Source: DATLOJ01 sp035536315 (GTDB lineage: Bacteria; Actinomycetota; CADDZG01; JAHWKV01). Taken from it: a stretch of DNA of 23,710 nucleotides. The notes beneath the pieces are model-generated. The model ran no database searches. It saw only the letters and a list, made by a program, of their open reading frames with translations, and had not been told where the DNA came from. The stretch is from contig DATLOJ010000133.1 of assembly GCA_035536315.1 (NCBI GenBank), positions 1-23,710 of the forward strand, in the 5' to 3' direction. Below, one piece after another: positions 15,415-23,144 of this stretch (positions are counted from its first letter, which is position 1; each line of letters starts with the position of its first letter). The translations under genes were made by a program, and so were the position numbers.

Positions 15415-16299
15415 ATGAAACGCCTGAACGACAGCCGCCCGGCAGCGGTGGGGGCCCTTGTCGCGATCACCTTCATCTGGGGAGTGACCTTCGTTCTCAT
15501 CAAGTCGGCCATCCGTCACATCCCGCCCCTGGAGTTCCTATCGATCAGATTTCTGATTGCGAGCCTTCTGCTGACCGCGCTGGTACCAAGGTCCTTCAAG
15601 GAAGCCATCAGGGTTCCCCGGTTTGTGATCCCGGTTGGTGCCGCGCTGGCGGCCGGTTATGCGTTCCAAACAATCGGCCTGGTGACGACCGGAGCCACGA
15701 AGTCGAGCCTGATAACCGGCATGTTCGTCGTGGTCACTCCGTTGTTCGGGGCTGTGGCACTGCGAGCTTTTCCGAAACCAGTCGTCGCGGTGGGGGCCTT
15801 CATCGCCGCCGCAGGTCTGTTCCTGCTGACAACAGGACCTGACACAACCTTCAATCGGGGCGATGCAATCACGCTCTTCGTACCTTTTGCCTTCGCAGTG
15901 CACATCCTGCTCATGGGCAGGTATGCGCGCCGGGTTTCGCCGGCGGCTCTTGCGTTGGGTCAGATGGCTGTGGCCTTCATCCTTCTGACGGCGGCATCTG
16001 TTTTATCCGAGGCCCTGGTAGTTCCAAGAGGCGCGGAGGTTTGGATCGCACTGCTGGTCACGTCGGTGGGGGCAAGCGCTCTGGCGTTTGTTGTGATGGC
16101 CTGGGCGCAGAGGGTCTTGTCCCCCACTCAAGCGGCCGTCGTCTGCACGATGGAGCCAGTCTTCGCAACGGCATGCGGCGTCGTGGTGTTGTCGGAACGG
16201 CTATCGGTGGTCGGCTGGGCAGGTGCTGCCCTCATAGTTGGCGCCACTTTGCTTGTCTCTATAGGTGAGCCCGAAACCTCGGGGGCCGAGCCGGTCTAA
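15415..16299 (+). CDS. DMT-superfamily permease, EamA family
   Basis: This 294-residue protein has about ten hydrophobic helices arranged as two EamA repeats. The first begins VGALVAITFIWGVTFVLIKSA with PPLEFLSIRFLIASLLL, and the second starts near residue 150. Family members export metabolites such as amino acids or import nucleotides and cofactors; the substrate cannot be told from the sequence. The ATG start has only a weak ribosome site. The gene is preceded by a perfect palindrome (15371-15388) and its stop overlaps the stop of the convergent threonine aldolase gene by three bases. Threonine or homoserine export would be a natural guess from the EamA/RhtA kinship and the neighbour, but the two genes face each other and the guess is weak. 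Confidence 0.9.
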   Translation: MKRLNDSRPAAVGALVAITFIWGVTFVLIKSAIRHIPPLEFLSIRFLIASLLLTALVPRSFKEAIRVPRFVIPVGAALAAGYAFQTIGLVTTGATKSSLITGMFVVVTPLFGAVALRAFPKPVVAVGAFIAAAGLFLLTTGPDTTFNRGDAITLFVPFAFAVHILLMGRYARRVSPAALALGQMAVAFILLTAASVLSEALVVPRGAEVWIALLVTSVGASALAFVVMAWAQRVLSPTQAAVVCTMEPVFATACGVVVLSERLSVVGWAGAALIVGATLLVSIGEPETSGAEPV

Positions 16300-17333
16300 A
16301 CGGCTATTTGCTGAATTTGCTCCAGGGCGAACTCGATGCCGTCGCTCGAGACGTCCTTGTGGGTGACCATTCGGACCGTGCCCGGCCGGTACGCAAGACA
16401 CCTCACTCCCCGCTCCCCCATGCTGATTACGAAATCGGCAGGGCTGAGACCAAGGGGCTCGGTCTTTACGAAGACCATGTTGGTGTGCACGTTCTCCGGG
16501 AAGGCGGCATGCTCCCGGATCTCACGAATGCCCTCGGCCAGCCGCCGCGCATTGGCGTGGTCATCTGCGAGCCGGTCCACCATCGAATCGAGGGCGACTA
16601 TGCAAGCGGCCGCAAGGATCCCGGCCTGACGCATTCCTCCCCCATGCATCTTGCGGAATCGATGTGCCTTCGCAACGAACTCGGCGCTTCCGGCCACCAT
16701 TGACCCAACCGGTGCACCGAGACCCTTCGAGAAGCAAAAGCTGATTGCGTCGACCTGCTCGCAGTAATCCCTGACCGGGACTCCACTGGCAACCGATGCG
16801 TTGAATACGCGAGCTCCGTCCATGTACAGCTTGAGGTCGTGTTCGGCGGTGACCTTGCGGGCCGCCCGCAGGTCGTCGATCGGATAGACGGTCCCGCCCG
16901 CAAGGTTATGGGTGTTCTCGACTGCGACGGCCTTCGTTCTTGGAAAGGTGTACATCGGGGGCCTGATCGCCGCGACTATGTCGTCTGGATCTAGAACGCC
17001 CCAGTGCCCTTTCAACGGGCGGGCCTGAACTCCGGCAACGGCCGCCAATGCTGCCACCTCGTAATGCAGCACGTGCGCGTGCTCGTGACAGATGACCTCG
17101 TCACCCGGACCGGCAAACGCTCTCAGAGATACGAGGTTTCCCATGCTCCCACTCGGAACGTACAGAGCTGCTTCCATTCCGCAAAGCGATGCGACCATCT
17201 CTTGCAAGCGGTTAACGGTGGGGTCTTCCCCGAATACGTCGTCGCCCACTTCCGCCTCGGCCATGGCGCGGCGCATCTGCTCGGTTGGGGTGGTCAATGT
17301 GTCGGAGCGAAGGTCCACAACTGGATGGGTCAT
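16296..17333 (-). CDS. ltaE: Low-specificity L-threonine aldolase
   Basis: This 345-residue PLP enzyme of fold type I splits threonine or allo-threonine into glycine and acetaldehyde. It has the family start VDLRSDTLTTPT (6-17), GDDVFGEDPTVN (30-41), PSGSMGNLVSL (60-70), HEHAHVLHYE, ENTHNLAGGTVYP (139-151), MDGARVFNA (171-179, Asp172 contacting the cofactor ring) and the Schiff-base Lys203 in FCFSKGLGAPVGS. Its length is normal. It follows the phosphofructokinase gene by 30 bp on the same strand, so the two are probably co-transcribed. Glycine produced here can feed ThiO and one-carbon metabolism, which is a pathway inference. Annotation as a related beta-eliminating lyase is unlikely given the motifs. 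Confidence 0.95.
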   Translation of the reverse strand: MTHPVVDLRSDTLTTPTEQMRRAMAEAEVGDDVFGEDPTVNRLQEMVASLCGMEAALYVPSGSMGNLVSLRAFAGPGDEVICHEHAHVLHYEVAALAAVAGVQARPLKGHWGVLDPDDIVAAIRPPMYTFPRTKAVAVENTHNLAGGTVYPIDDLRAARKVTAEHDLKLYMDGARVFNASVASGVPVRDYCEQVDAISFCFSKGLGAPVGSMVAGSAEFVAKAHRFRKMHGGGMRQAGILAAACIVALDSMVDRLADDHANARRLAEGIREIREHAAFPENVHTNMVFVKTEPLGLSPADFVISMGERGVRCLAYRPGTVRMVTHKDVSSDGIEFALEQIQQIAV

Positions 17334-17363
17334 CGGATTCAGCTTAGCCGGACTCGCCGGCCA

Positions 17364-18392
17364 TCATGTGCCGAAGAAAACCTCAGCCACGGCGTACAGG
17401 TCGTCGCCAACGGTCTTCGGCTTGCTGACGGCTTCCTCTATGGGGATGAGCACTATGTCCGTCGCCTTTAGCGCGACCATCTTGCCGCTCTGTCCTGAGT
17501 GAGCCGCGTCGATAGCCGCTACGCCAAACCTTGTGGCAAGAACACGGTCGAATGCGGTGGGCGTGCCGCCACGCTGGATGTGCCCGAGGATCGTCGCCCT
17601 GGTCTCGTAACCAGTTCTCTTTTCGAGTTCCCGCTCCAATGCTGAACCAATTCCGCCGAGGCGCGGATGCCCGAAGGCATCCGTCTCATCCGACTGAACC
17701 TCGAGCTCGCCCTTTGGGGAGGCACCTTCCGCAACGACAACGATCGAGAATGTCCTGCCCCGCGCGGCGCGCGTCTTCAGATGCTGGACGATCTGGTCGA
17801 GATCAAACGGCCTCTCTGGAATGAGAACTATGTCAGCCCCGCCTGCAATTCCCGAATACAACGCGATCCAGCCTGCATGCCGTCCCATCACTTCCACCAC
17901 CATGATTCGGTGGTGCGACTCGGCAGTGGTGTGAAGCCTGTCGATTGCCTCGGTCGCAACGTTGACTGCAGTGTCGAAGCCGAACGTGAAGTCGGTTCCG
18001 GAGAGGTCGTTGTCGATGGTCTTTGGCACTCCCACAACGGGGATGCCTTCGGCCGACAGTTTGCTGGCGACTCCGAGAGTGTCCTCGCCTCCTATCGGAA
18101 TCAGAAAGTCGATTCGGTGAGAGGTGAGGTTCTCTTTGATTCTCTCGACTCCGTTTTCGATCTTGAATGGGTTCGTTCGAGAAGTTCCGAGAATCGTTCC
18201 GCCCCGGTGAAGGATCCCTCTGGTGTTGTCGATTGTCAGCTCTTGAGCATCCCCTTCGAGAGGACCTCTCCAGCCGTCACGGAAGCCAACGATCGCGTGC
18301 CCGTAGTGATCGATGCCCTTTCGGACGATCGCTCTGATGACCGCGTTGAGGCCCGGGCAGTCGCCGCCTCCGGTCAGAACTCCGATACGCAT
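17364..18392 (-). CDS. pfp: 6-phosphofructokinase, pyrophosphate-type signature
   Basis: The protein has 342 residues. It phosphorylates fructose-6-phosphate at C1 in glycolysis. The fold is clear: GVLTGGGDCPGLNAVIR (4-20), PIGGEDTLG (99-107), PKTIDNDL (123-130, catalytic Asp127), VMGRHAGW (168-175), and GHIQRGG toward the C-terminus. The two positions that separate donors in this family are Asp104 (Gly in ATP enzymes) and Lys124 (Gly in E. coli PfkA). Here both are of the pyrophosphate type, which points to a reversible PPi-dependent enzyme as in Amycolatopsis. ATP use is not fully excluded. I use the ATG at 18392 with GAGGAG upstream; the longer frame to 18452 adds 20 residues without family similarity. 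It is divergent from the rlpA-like gene. Confidence 0.93.
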   Translation of the reverse strand: MRIGVLTGGGDCPGLNAVIRAIVRKGIDHYGHAIVGFRDGWRGPLEGDAQELTIDNTRGILHRGGTILGTSRTNPFKIENGVERIKENLTSHRIDFLIPIGGEDTLGVASKLSAEGIPVVGVPKTIDNDLSGTDFTFGFDTAVNVATEAIDRLHTTAESHHRIMVVEVMGRHAGWIALYSGIAGGADIVLIPERPFDLDQIVQHLKTRAARGRTFSIVVVAEGASPKGELEVQSDETDAFGHPRLGGIGSALERELEKRTGYETRATILGHIQRGGTPTAFDRVLATRFGVAAIDAAHSGQSGKMVALKATDIVLIPIEEAVSKPKTVGDDLYAVAEVFFGT

Positions 18393-18499
18393 GTGGCTCC
18401 TCGCTTGGTCTGATATTGATTCTAGAGTCCAGCAGGCACGAGGCGCGCACAACGGATCCGGGAAGACGAAAGCGCACGAGTGTAATCTGCTTGTCCAAA
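18393..18499. promoter_or_regulatory. Divergent promoter region between pfp and the coiled-coil/RlpA gene
   Basis: A 107-bp gap. On the plus strand TGTAATCT (18481-18488, extended -10 like) ends 11 bp before the ATG at 18500, which has no Shine-Dalgarno sequence, so the message may be leaderless or nearly so. On the minus strand TAGAAT (18420-18425) is a possible -10 about 28 bp before the pfp start. No convincing -35 was found for either. Confidence 0.35.
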
Positions 18500-19573
18500 A
18501 TGAGGAGAAAAGTTGGGGCGGCTGCGGCCGCCCTCATCGCGCTGAGCGCGATCGGTCAGCCTGCGCTTGCGGCTGATCCTTCGAAGGATGCCGCTGCGCG
18601 AGTGCGCGCAGCCGAGGCTCGACTCGAAGAAGCCTCACGACGGATGTCCCGAATCCTTAGAGAGATGTCCACGATCGAGGCCGGTGTCGATCAAGCAGCG
18701 CGACAGAAGGCGTCGGCATACATCCGGCTTGAGCGAGCCACGAAAGAAGAGAACACGGCAAGAGCCCGGTTGAACGAACGCGCACGCGAGGCATACAAGC
18801 GAGGCTTCCTGCAGAGCGGCCACCTGGTTTTGGGGGCCCGCGAACCGCAGCACGTCAAGTTCTTCGGCCGCTACCTGTCACAAGCGATGGAGTCCGATAG
18901 TCGAGTCGTCCGAGAGATGGAGGCAGCGGCAGGCCGACTGGAGGAGGAACGCGAAACCGCCGAAGGGCTGCGGCGCGAGTTGCTGACTTCACACCAGCGT
19001 TTGGATGAGCTCAGAGATTTAGCGATAGCCGAGCTCCAGCGTGAGCAGCGATTTGTCGAAGACGCACGGCGGGAGCTCTCACGAATTGAAGAGGAGAGAC
19101 GCCGGGCACAGGCAGTCGCCGCAAAGAAGCCTCCCAGTCCACAGGTTCAAGCAAGGCGTGCCGCGCGGCAGATCATTCTCGACGAAAAACTGGCCGCGCT
19201 TCTGGCCTGGTACGCCCCCGGAAGCGGTGACGAACCGTTCATGCCGGCAAGGCTTCGGGGTACCGGCGTGAGACAAACGGTTACAACCTCATGGTACGGG
19301 CCTGGATTCGACGGAAGGCGCGCTTCTTCGGGAGCTACCTATCACCAGGATCAGCTGACCGCGGCGAGCTTGATCCTTCCTTTCGGCACGCTTTTGAAAG
19401 TGAGCTTCAGAGGCAAGGCCGCCGTAGTTGTAATCACCGACCGCGGGCCGTATGTCGAGGGCAGGGCGCTCGACCTCTCCAAGGGAGCGGCCGACGCCCT
19501 TGGACTTCGTGGCGTGAAGCAAGTCGATATCGAGGTGCTCGTCCCTGTGGAGTCCGCCCCGGCATTTCCGTGA
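18500..19573 (+). CDS. Secreted coiled-coil protein with C-terminal RlpA-like double-psi beta-barrel
   Basis: The protein has 357 residues. A signal peptide (1 to about 24, ending ALA) is followed by a long charged coiled coil (about 28-210) rich in Arg, Glu and Ala, and a linker. A double-psi beta-barrel of RlpA type occupies about 262-348: SWYGPGFDGRRASSGATY, LTAAS, LPFGTLLKVSFRG, VVITDRGPYVEGRALDLS with Asp314 and Asp325. RlpA of Pseudomonas is a lytic transglycosylase acting on denuded glycan; many relatives only bind. The coiled coil resembles that of secreted PcsB/CwlO-like hydrolases, so a role in wall turnover or division is likely, by inference. The ATG at 18500 begins the signal peptide; the frame extends upstream to 18416 without meaning. 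There is no lipobox cysteine, so it is not a lipoprotein. It overlaps glpK by GTGA. Confidence 0.88.
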   Translation: MRRKVGAAAAALIALSAIGQPALAADPSKDAAARVRAAEARLEEASRRMSRILREMSTIEAGVDQAARQKASAYIRLERATKEENTARARLNERAREAYKRGFLQSGHLVLGAREPQHVKFFGRYLSQAMESDSRVVREMEAAAGRLEEERETAEGLRRELLTSHQRLDELRDLAIAELQREQRFVEDARRELSRIEEERRRAQAVAAKKPPSPQVQARRAARQIILDEKLAALLAWYAPGSGDEPFMPARLRGTGVRQTVTTSWYGPGFDGRRASSGATYHQDQLTAASLILPFGTLLKVSFRGKAAVVVITDRGPYVEGRALDLSKGAADALGLRGVKQVDIEVLVPVESAPAFP

Positions 19574-21048
19574 CGGACTTCGTCATGTCAATCGATGCGG
19601 GAACTACGGGCATCACGACGATGCTCGTGGACCACTCCGGCTCGATTTCCAAGAAGGCCTACCGTGAATTCCCACAACACTTTCCGCAGCCCGGCTGGGT
19701 CGAGCATTACCCGGCTGAGATGTGGGATGCAGTGCTTTCCGCGACCGGCGAGATCCTTGAAGGCATTGCAGGCTCAGCCGTCGCGGCAATTGGGATCACC
19801 AACCAAAGAGAGACTGCCGTGCTTTGGGAGCGCTCGACCGGCAAGGAAGTGTTCCCGGCAATCGTCTGGCAATGCAGGCGGTCGGCCCCCATCTGCGACG
19901 AGCTCAGAGCATCCGGCCTGGAGCCGAGAGCGCGTGAGCTGACGGGCCTGGTCCTTGATGCGTACTTCTCGGCGACGAAGCTCACGTGGTTGTTCAGGGA
20001 GATAGACGGGCTGCGAGCTCGCGCCACCGCCGGTGAGCTCGCATTCGGAACCATCGACTCCTGGCTGATCTCGCAGATGACCGGTGGGGCAGTTCACGCT
20101 ACCGACTACTCGAATGCAAGCCGAACTTTGTTGTTCGACATCCACAAGAGATCGTGGAGCAGTGAATTGCTCGAGTCCTTCGAAGTCCCCCCCGAAGTAC
20201 TTCCAACCGTTCTGCCCTCATCGCATAGGTTCGGCACTACAAATCCCAAGATGTTCCATGGACTCGAGGTTCCCATTGCAGGTGTCGCTGGCGATCAACA
20301 GTCCGCTCTCTTCGGTCAGGCCTGCTTTTCTCCCGGCATGTCGAAGAACACCTACGGGACAGGGTCGTTCGTTCTCACCAACACGGGGGCCTCGAGCCCC
20401 GTCAGCAGCCACGGCCTACTCACTTCTATCGCTTGGGGAATCGAGGACAAAGTCGATTACGCCTTGGAGGGATCAATCTTTGCGACCGGGGCAGCCGTTC
20501 AGTGGCTGCGCGACGGACTTGGTTTGATCGAGGCTGCCGGCGAAACCGGCCCGCTGGCCGAGTCGATCGATTCCACCGATGGCGTTTACCTCGTTCCGGC
20601 GTTCGTCGGCCTCGGTGCGCCGCACTGGGACCCCTACGCGCGCGGGATTCTGACCGGCATCACGCGCGGAACAACGAAGGCCCACGTCGCGCGGGCCGCA
20701 TTGGAGGCGATGGCCTACCAGACGCGCGACGTTGTCGAGGCCATGACGTCCGACTCCGGTGTGGAGATAGAAGAGCTCCGCGTCGACGGAGGTGCAAGTG
20801 CAAACGACTTCCTGTGCCAGTTCCAAAGCGACTTGCTGCAAACAGTCGTGTCACGGCCGAAGATCCAAGAAACAACCGCGATGGGTGCCGCTTACATGGC
20901 CGGAATCTCTACGGGGTTTTGGAGCGGGACGGATGAAGTCGCCGGACACTGGAAGCTCGAAAGAGCATTCGAGCCTCGCATGGATCAAGCACTTAGAGAA
21001 GAGCTTTACGCCGGGTGGAAAGTGGCCGTCGGAAGAGCACGTTCGTAG
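19570..21048 (+). CDS. glpK: Glycerol kinase
   Basis: This 492-residue FGGY-family kinase makes sn-glycerol-3-phosphate from glycerol and ATP. Signatures: SIDAGTTG near the N-terminus, FPQPGWVEHYPAEMWD, IGITNQRET, WQCRRS, GTIDSWL with HATDYSNASRT, AGVAGDQQSALFGQ, KNTYGTGSFVL and VDGGASANDF, in the expected order. I set the start at GTG 19570, which overlaps the preceding stop; ATG 19585 is also possible. The open frame running back to 19291 lies within the RlpA gene and is unrelated. Length is the family norm. Coupling to a secreted wall protein is unusual, as glpK commonly goes with glpF or glpD. The product supplies the substrate of the glycerophosphate acylation pathway, and a PlsC-type gene follows on the opposite strand. 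Confidence 0.97.
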   Translation: MTDFVMSIDAGTTGITTMLVDHSGSISKKAYREFPQHFPQPGWVEHYPAEMWDAVLSATGEILEGIAGSAVAAIGITNQRETAVLWERSTGKEVFPAIVWQCRRSAPICDELRASGLEPRARELTGLVLDAYFSATKLTWLFREIDGLRARATAGELAFGTIDSWLISQMTGGAVHATDYSNASRTLLFDIHKRSWSSELLESFEVPPEVLPTVLPSSHRFGTTNPKMFHGLEVPIAGVAGDQQSALFGQACFSPGMSKNTYGTGSFVLTNTGASSPVSSHGLLTSIAWGIEDKVDYALEGSIFATGAAVQWLRDGLGLIEAAGETGPLAESIDSTDGVYLVPAFVGLGAPHWDPYARGILTGITRGTTKAHVARAALEAMAYQTRDVVEAMTSDSGVEIEELRVDGGASANDFLCQFQSDLLQTVVSRPKIQETTAMGAAYMAGISTGFWSGTDEVAGHWKLERAFEPRMDQALREELYAGWKVAVGRARS

Positions 21049-21063
21049 GACTCTGCAGTCGCT

Positions 21064-21780
21064 CTAGCCCAGCATCTCCTCGATTGGAATCCTGAAGTCC
21101 TCGGGAACAACGTCGGTGGCTTCGCGCGATGCGTACTCGTCGACGTACTCCTGACCCGACAGGCTCATGATCTCGTACATGATTTCGTCCGTGATCGTTC
21201 TGAGCACAAAACGATCCTCGGAACGCTCGGCGTATCGTTCGAAGTTCAGTGGGGGGCCGAACCGAACACGAACCTTCCCCCACGGCTTGGGAAACTTTGC
21301 CGACTTGGGCATGACCTCACGGCTGCCAACAAGACCAACCGGAACCACTGGAGCGCCGGATCGCAGGGCCAAGCGAGCAACGCCGGTCCTGCCGCGGTAC
21401 AGACGCCCATCGGGTGACCTTGTCCCCTCCGGGTACAGGCCGATCACGCCCCCCTGCTCGAGAACTTCGATCCCGGCCTGGAGAGCAGCTTCGGTCTTTT
21501 CTTTGACGTCCCTCTTCACCGGAATCATGCCGAGGGCACGGAAAAACCAGCGGGTCTTCCGGCTCTCGAAATAGTCGGACTTCGCCAGGTACACCATCCG
21601 GCGTGGAACCGACAGCGGAATCCAGAAGGAGTCGAGGAAGGAGACGTGGTTAGCTACGACAATGACGGGGCCCTCCATCGGGAAAGTCTCTAGGCCCTGC
21701 CTCTTAACGCCGTAGAGGCCGCGCAAAATCGGGGTCAAAATGACCTTTAGAACGCGGTATAGAACGCTTCCTTTGTCCAA
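21064..21780 (-). CDS. plsC: 1-acyl-sn-glycerol-3-phosphate acyltransferase (PlsC family)
   Basis: The protein has 238 residues. It transfers an acyl chain to lysophosphatidate to give phosphatidate at the inner membrane face. Motif I NHVSFLD at 44-50 (the NHx4D catalytic pair His45/Asp50) and motif III YPEGTRS at 116-122 are intact. A hydrophobic N-terminal stretch and the central GPVIVVANH segment fit membrane association. The start is a TTG at 21780; the next in-frame possibilities would remove part of the N-terminal hydrophobic segment. A 12-bp perfect palindrome lies 19 bp upstream. Many actinobacteria have several PlsC paralogues, so the exact acceptor is uncertain. It is convergent with glpK, 15 bp away. 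Confidence 0.93.
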   Translation of the reverse strand: MDKGSVLYRVLKVILTPILRGLYGVKRQGLETFPMEGPVIVVANHVSFLDSFWIPLSVPRRMVYLAKSDYFESRKTRWFFRALGMIPVKRDVKEKTEAALQAGIEVLEQGGVIGLYPEGTRSPDGRLYRGRTGVARLALRSGAPVVPVGLVGSREVMPKSAKFPKPWGKVRVRFGPPLNFERYAERSEDRFVLRTITDEIMYEIMSLSGQEYVDEYASREATDVVPEDFRIPIEEMLG

Positions 21781-21798
21781 CCCTTACCCCTCACCCGG

Positions 21799-21810
21799 AG
21801 CCGATCGGCT
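21799..21810. promoter_or_regulatory. 12-bp perfect palindrome upstream of plsC
   Basis: AGCCGATCGGCT is a perfect palindrome in the 146-bp divergent gap. On the plus strand its last base begins TTGACG (21810-21815), with TAATCT 15 bp further (21831-21836), a weak candidate promoter for the downstream gene. Operator function is inference. Confidence 0.3.
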
Positions 21811-21877
21811 TGACGGAGAATCTACCCGAATAATCTTGATGGTAGGTCCAAGTCGCGAGATTTTCGCAAAATGCTGT

Positions 21878-21891
21878 TGACCCCCGGGTCA
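21878..21891. promoter_or_regulatory. Inverted repeat upstream of the LOR/SDH gene
   Basis: TGACCC-CC-GGGTCA has six-base arms and a two-base centre and ends 35 bp before the ATG at 21927. Its position between a possible promoter and the start codon suits a repressor site. No regulator gene adjoins it. Confidence 0.35.
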
Positions 21892-21926
21892 CTATGCGCC
21901 TGGAAACTGCCGGGTAGGATCGAGAA

Positions 21927-23144
21927 ATGGCAAGAGGACGCATAACCGAAACTGTTGAGGTGAGGGGTCACATCATCGACTCCCTCATTCTTCCGAAAAT
22001 TCTCGATGAAATCGTGGGGGCGGGGGCCGACTACGAGTTCCTTCAATTCGATGTTGGAAAGCACCATAACGAGCCCTCTTACGCTCGCATTCAGATGTGG
22101 ACCGAGAACCTAGAGCAGCTGGAGACCGCCCTGTCCAGGATTCACCAGTACGGCGCGGTACCCACCGATACGGGTGAGGCAACGCTGGAGGAAGTCGACA
22201 GGGATGGAGCATTCCCCTCCGACTTCTACTCGACCACCAATCTTCCAACTGAAGTGCGAGTCGGGGGCAAGTGGCTGGATGTCCAGCCGCAAGAGATGGA
22301 CTGCGGAATAGTCGTTGAAGATGGGACCGCCCAAACGATCGCGGTTGCCGATGTCCGCAAGGGCCAGATGGTGGTCACGGGCAGGGCCGGAGTCCGAGTA
22401 ACTCCAGTAGAGCGCCCGCGGGGCCATCGCGACTTCGAGTTCATGAGTTCGTCCGTGTCGTCGGAAAAACCCAAGGAACTGCTCGTACAGCGCGTCGTCA
22501 CCGAGATGAAACGCGTGAAGGAAGAGGGAAAGAAGATCCTGTGGGTCGTCGGACCCGCATTGATCCACACGGGATCGGGCCCTGACTTCGCAGAGCTGGT
22601 GGAGAATGGGTGGGTCAACGTTCTTTTCGCCGGAAATGGCTTCGCAACCCACGACATAGAGTCAAACTTGTTCAAGACCTCCCTCGGCATCTTCCTCGAA
22701 GATGCGACTTCTGCAGAAGGAGGAACCGAACATCACATCAGGGCCATTAACGAAGTCAGGCGCGCGGGAAGCATCGCCGCGGCGATCGACAAAGGGATCA
22801 TCACAGAAGGCGTGATGTACAACCTGGTGAAGAACAAGGTTCCCTACGTACTCGCTGCCTCAGTCCGCGACGACGGCCCCCTGCCCGACACGGTGACCGA
22901 CATGCTCGAAGCTCAAAGACAGATGCGGGCACTCGTCGATGGAGTGGGCCTTACGATCATCGTCGCAACGATGCTCCACGGAATCGCCACGGGGAACCTG
23001 CTTCCCGCTGCAGTTCCCATCGTTTGCGTCGACATCAACCCGTCGACCGTAACGAAGCTGCTCGACCGCGGAAGCTCACAAAGCGCGGCAATAGTCACCG
23101 ACGTAGGCCTGTTCGTAAAACAGCTAAACGACTCGCTCTCCTGA
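21927..23144 (+). CDS. LOR/SDH-domain protein, archaeal-type ornithine cyclodeaminase homologue (TIGR00300)
   Basis: The protein has 405 residues. It resembles the TIGR00300 / LOR-SDH conserved-region proteins, whose archaeal member in Methanococcus makes proline from ornithine with release of ammonia, and which form the C-terminal part of cyanobacterial AgrE/ArgZ. Recognisable stretches are VEVRGHIIDSLILPKILDEI at the start, FDVGKHHNEPSYARI (about 43-57), CGIVVEDG (about 129-136), VGPALIHTG near 212, VLFAGNGFATHDIES and GGTEHHIRAINEVRRAG. The last two belong to the nucleotide-binding half. No arginine-dihydrolase domain is fused, so this is the stand-alone form. Substrate assignment is from family knowledge. 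A few relatives are annotated only as hypothetical. The ATG has a moderate GGATCGAG site. The stop overlaps a possible CTG start of the next gene. Confidence 0.8.
   Translation: MARGRITETVEVRGHIIDSLILPKILDEIVGAGADYEFLQFDVGKHHNEPSYARIQMWTENLEQLETALSRIHQYGAVPTDTGEATLEEVDRDGAFPSDFYSTTNLPTEVRVGGKWLDVQPQEMDCGIVVEDGTAQTIAVADVRKGQMVVTGRAGVRVTPVERPRGHRDFEFMSSSVSSEKPKELLVQRVVTEMKRVKEEGKKILWVVGPALIHTGSGPDFAELVENGWVNVLFAGNGFATHDIESNLFKTSLGIFLEDATSAEGGTEHHIRAINEVRRAGSIAAAIDKGIITEGVMYNLVKNKVPYVLAASVRDDGPLPDTVTDMLEAQRQMRALVDGVGLTIIVATMLHGIATGNLLPAAVPIVCVDINPSTVTKLLDRGSSQSAAIVTDVGLFVKQLNDSLS

Noticed and set aside
17667..18413. 248-residue open frame antisense to the phosphofructokinase
   Set aside because: Shadow of a conserved gene; no recognisable motif.
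18416..18499. Upstream extension of the RlpA-like gene
   Set aside because: It would place 28 polar residues before a clear signal peptide.
19291..19569. Upstream extension of glpK
   Set aside because: It lies entirely within the RlpA barrel coding region and would put about 93 Arg-rich residues before the kinase N-terminus.
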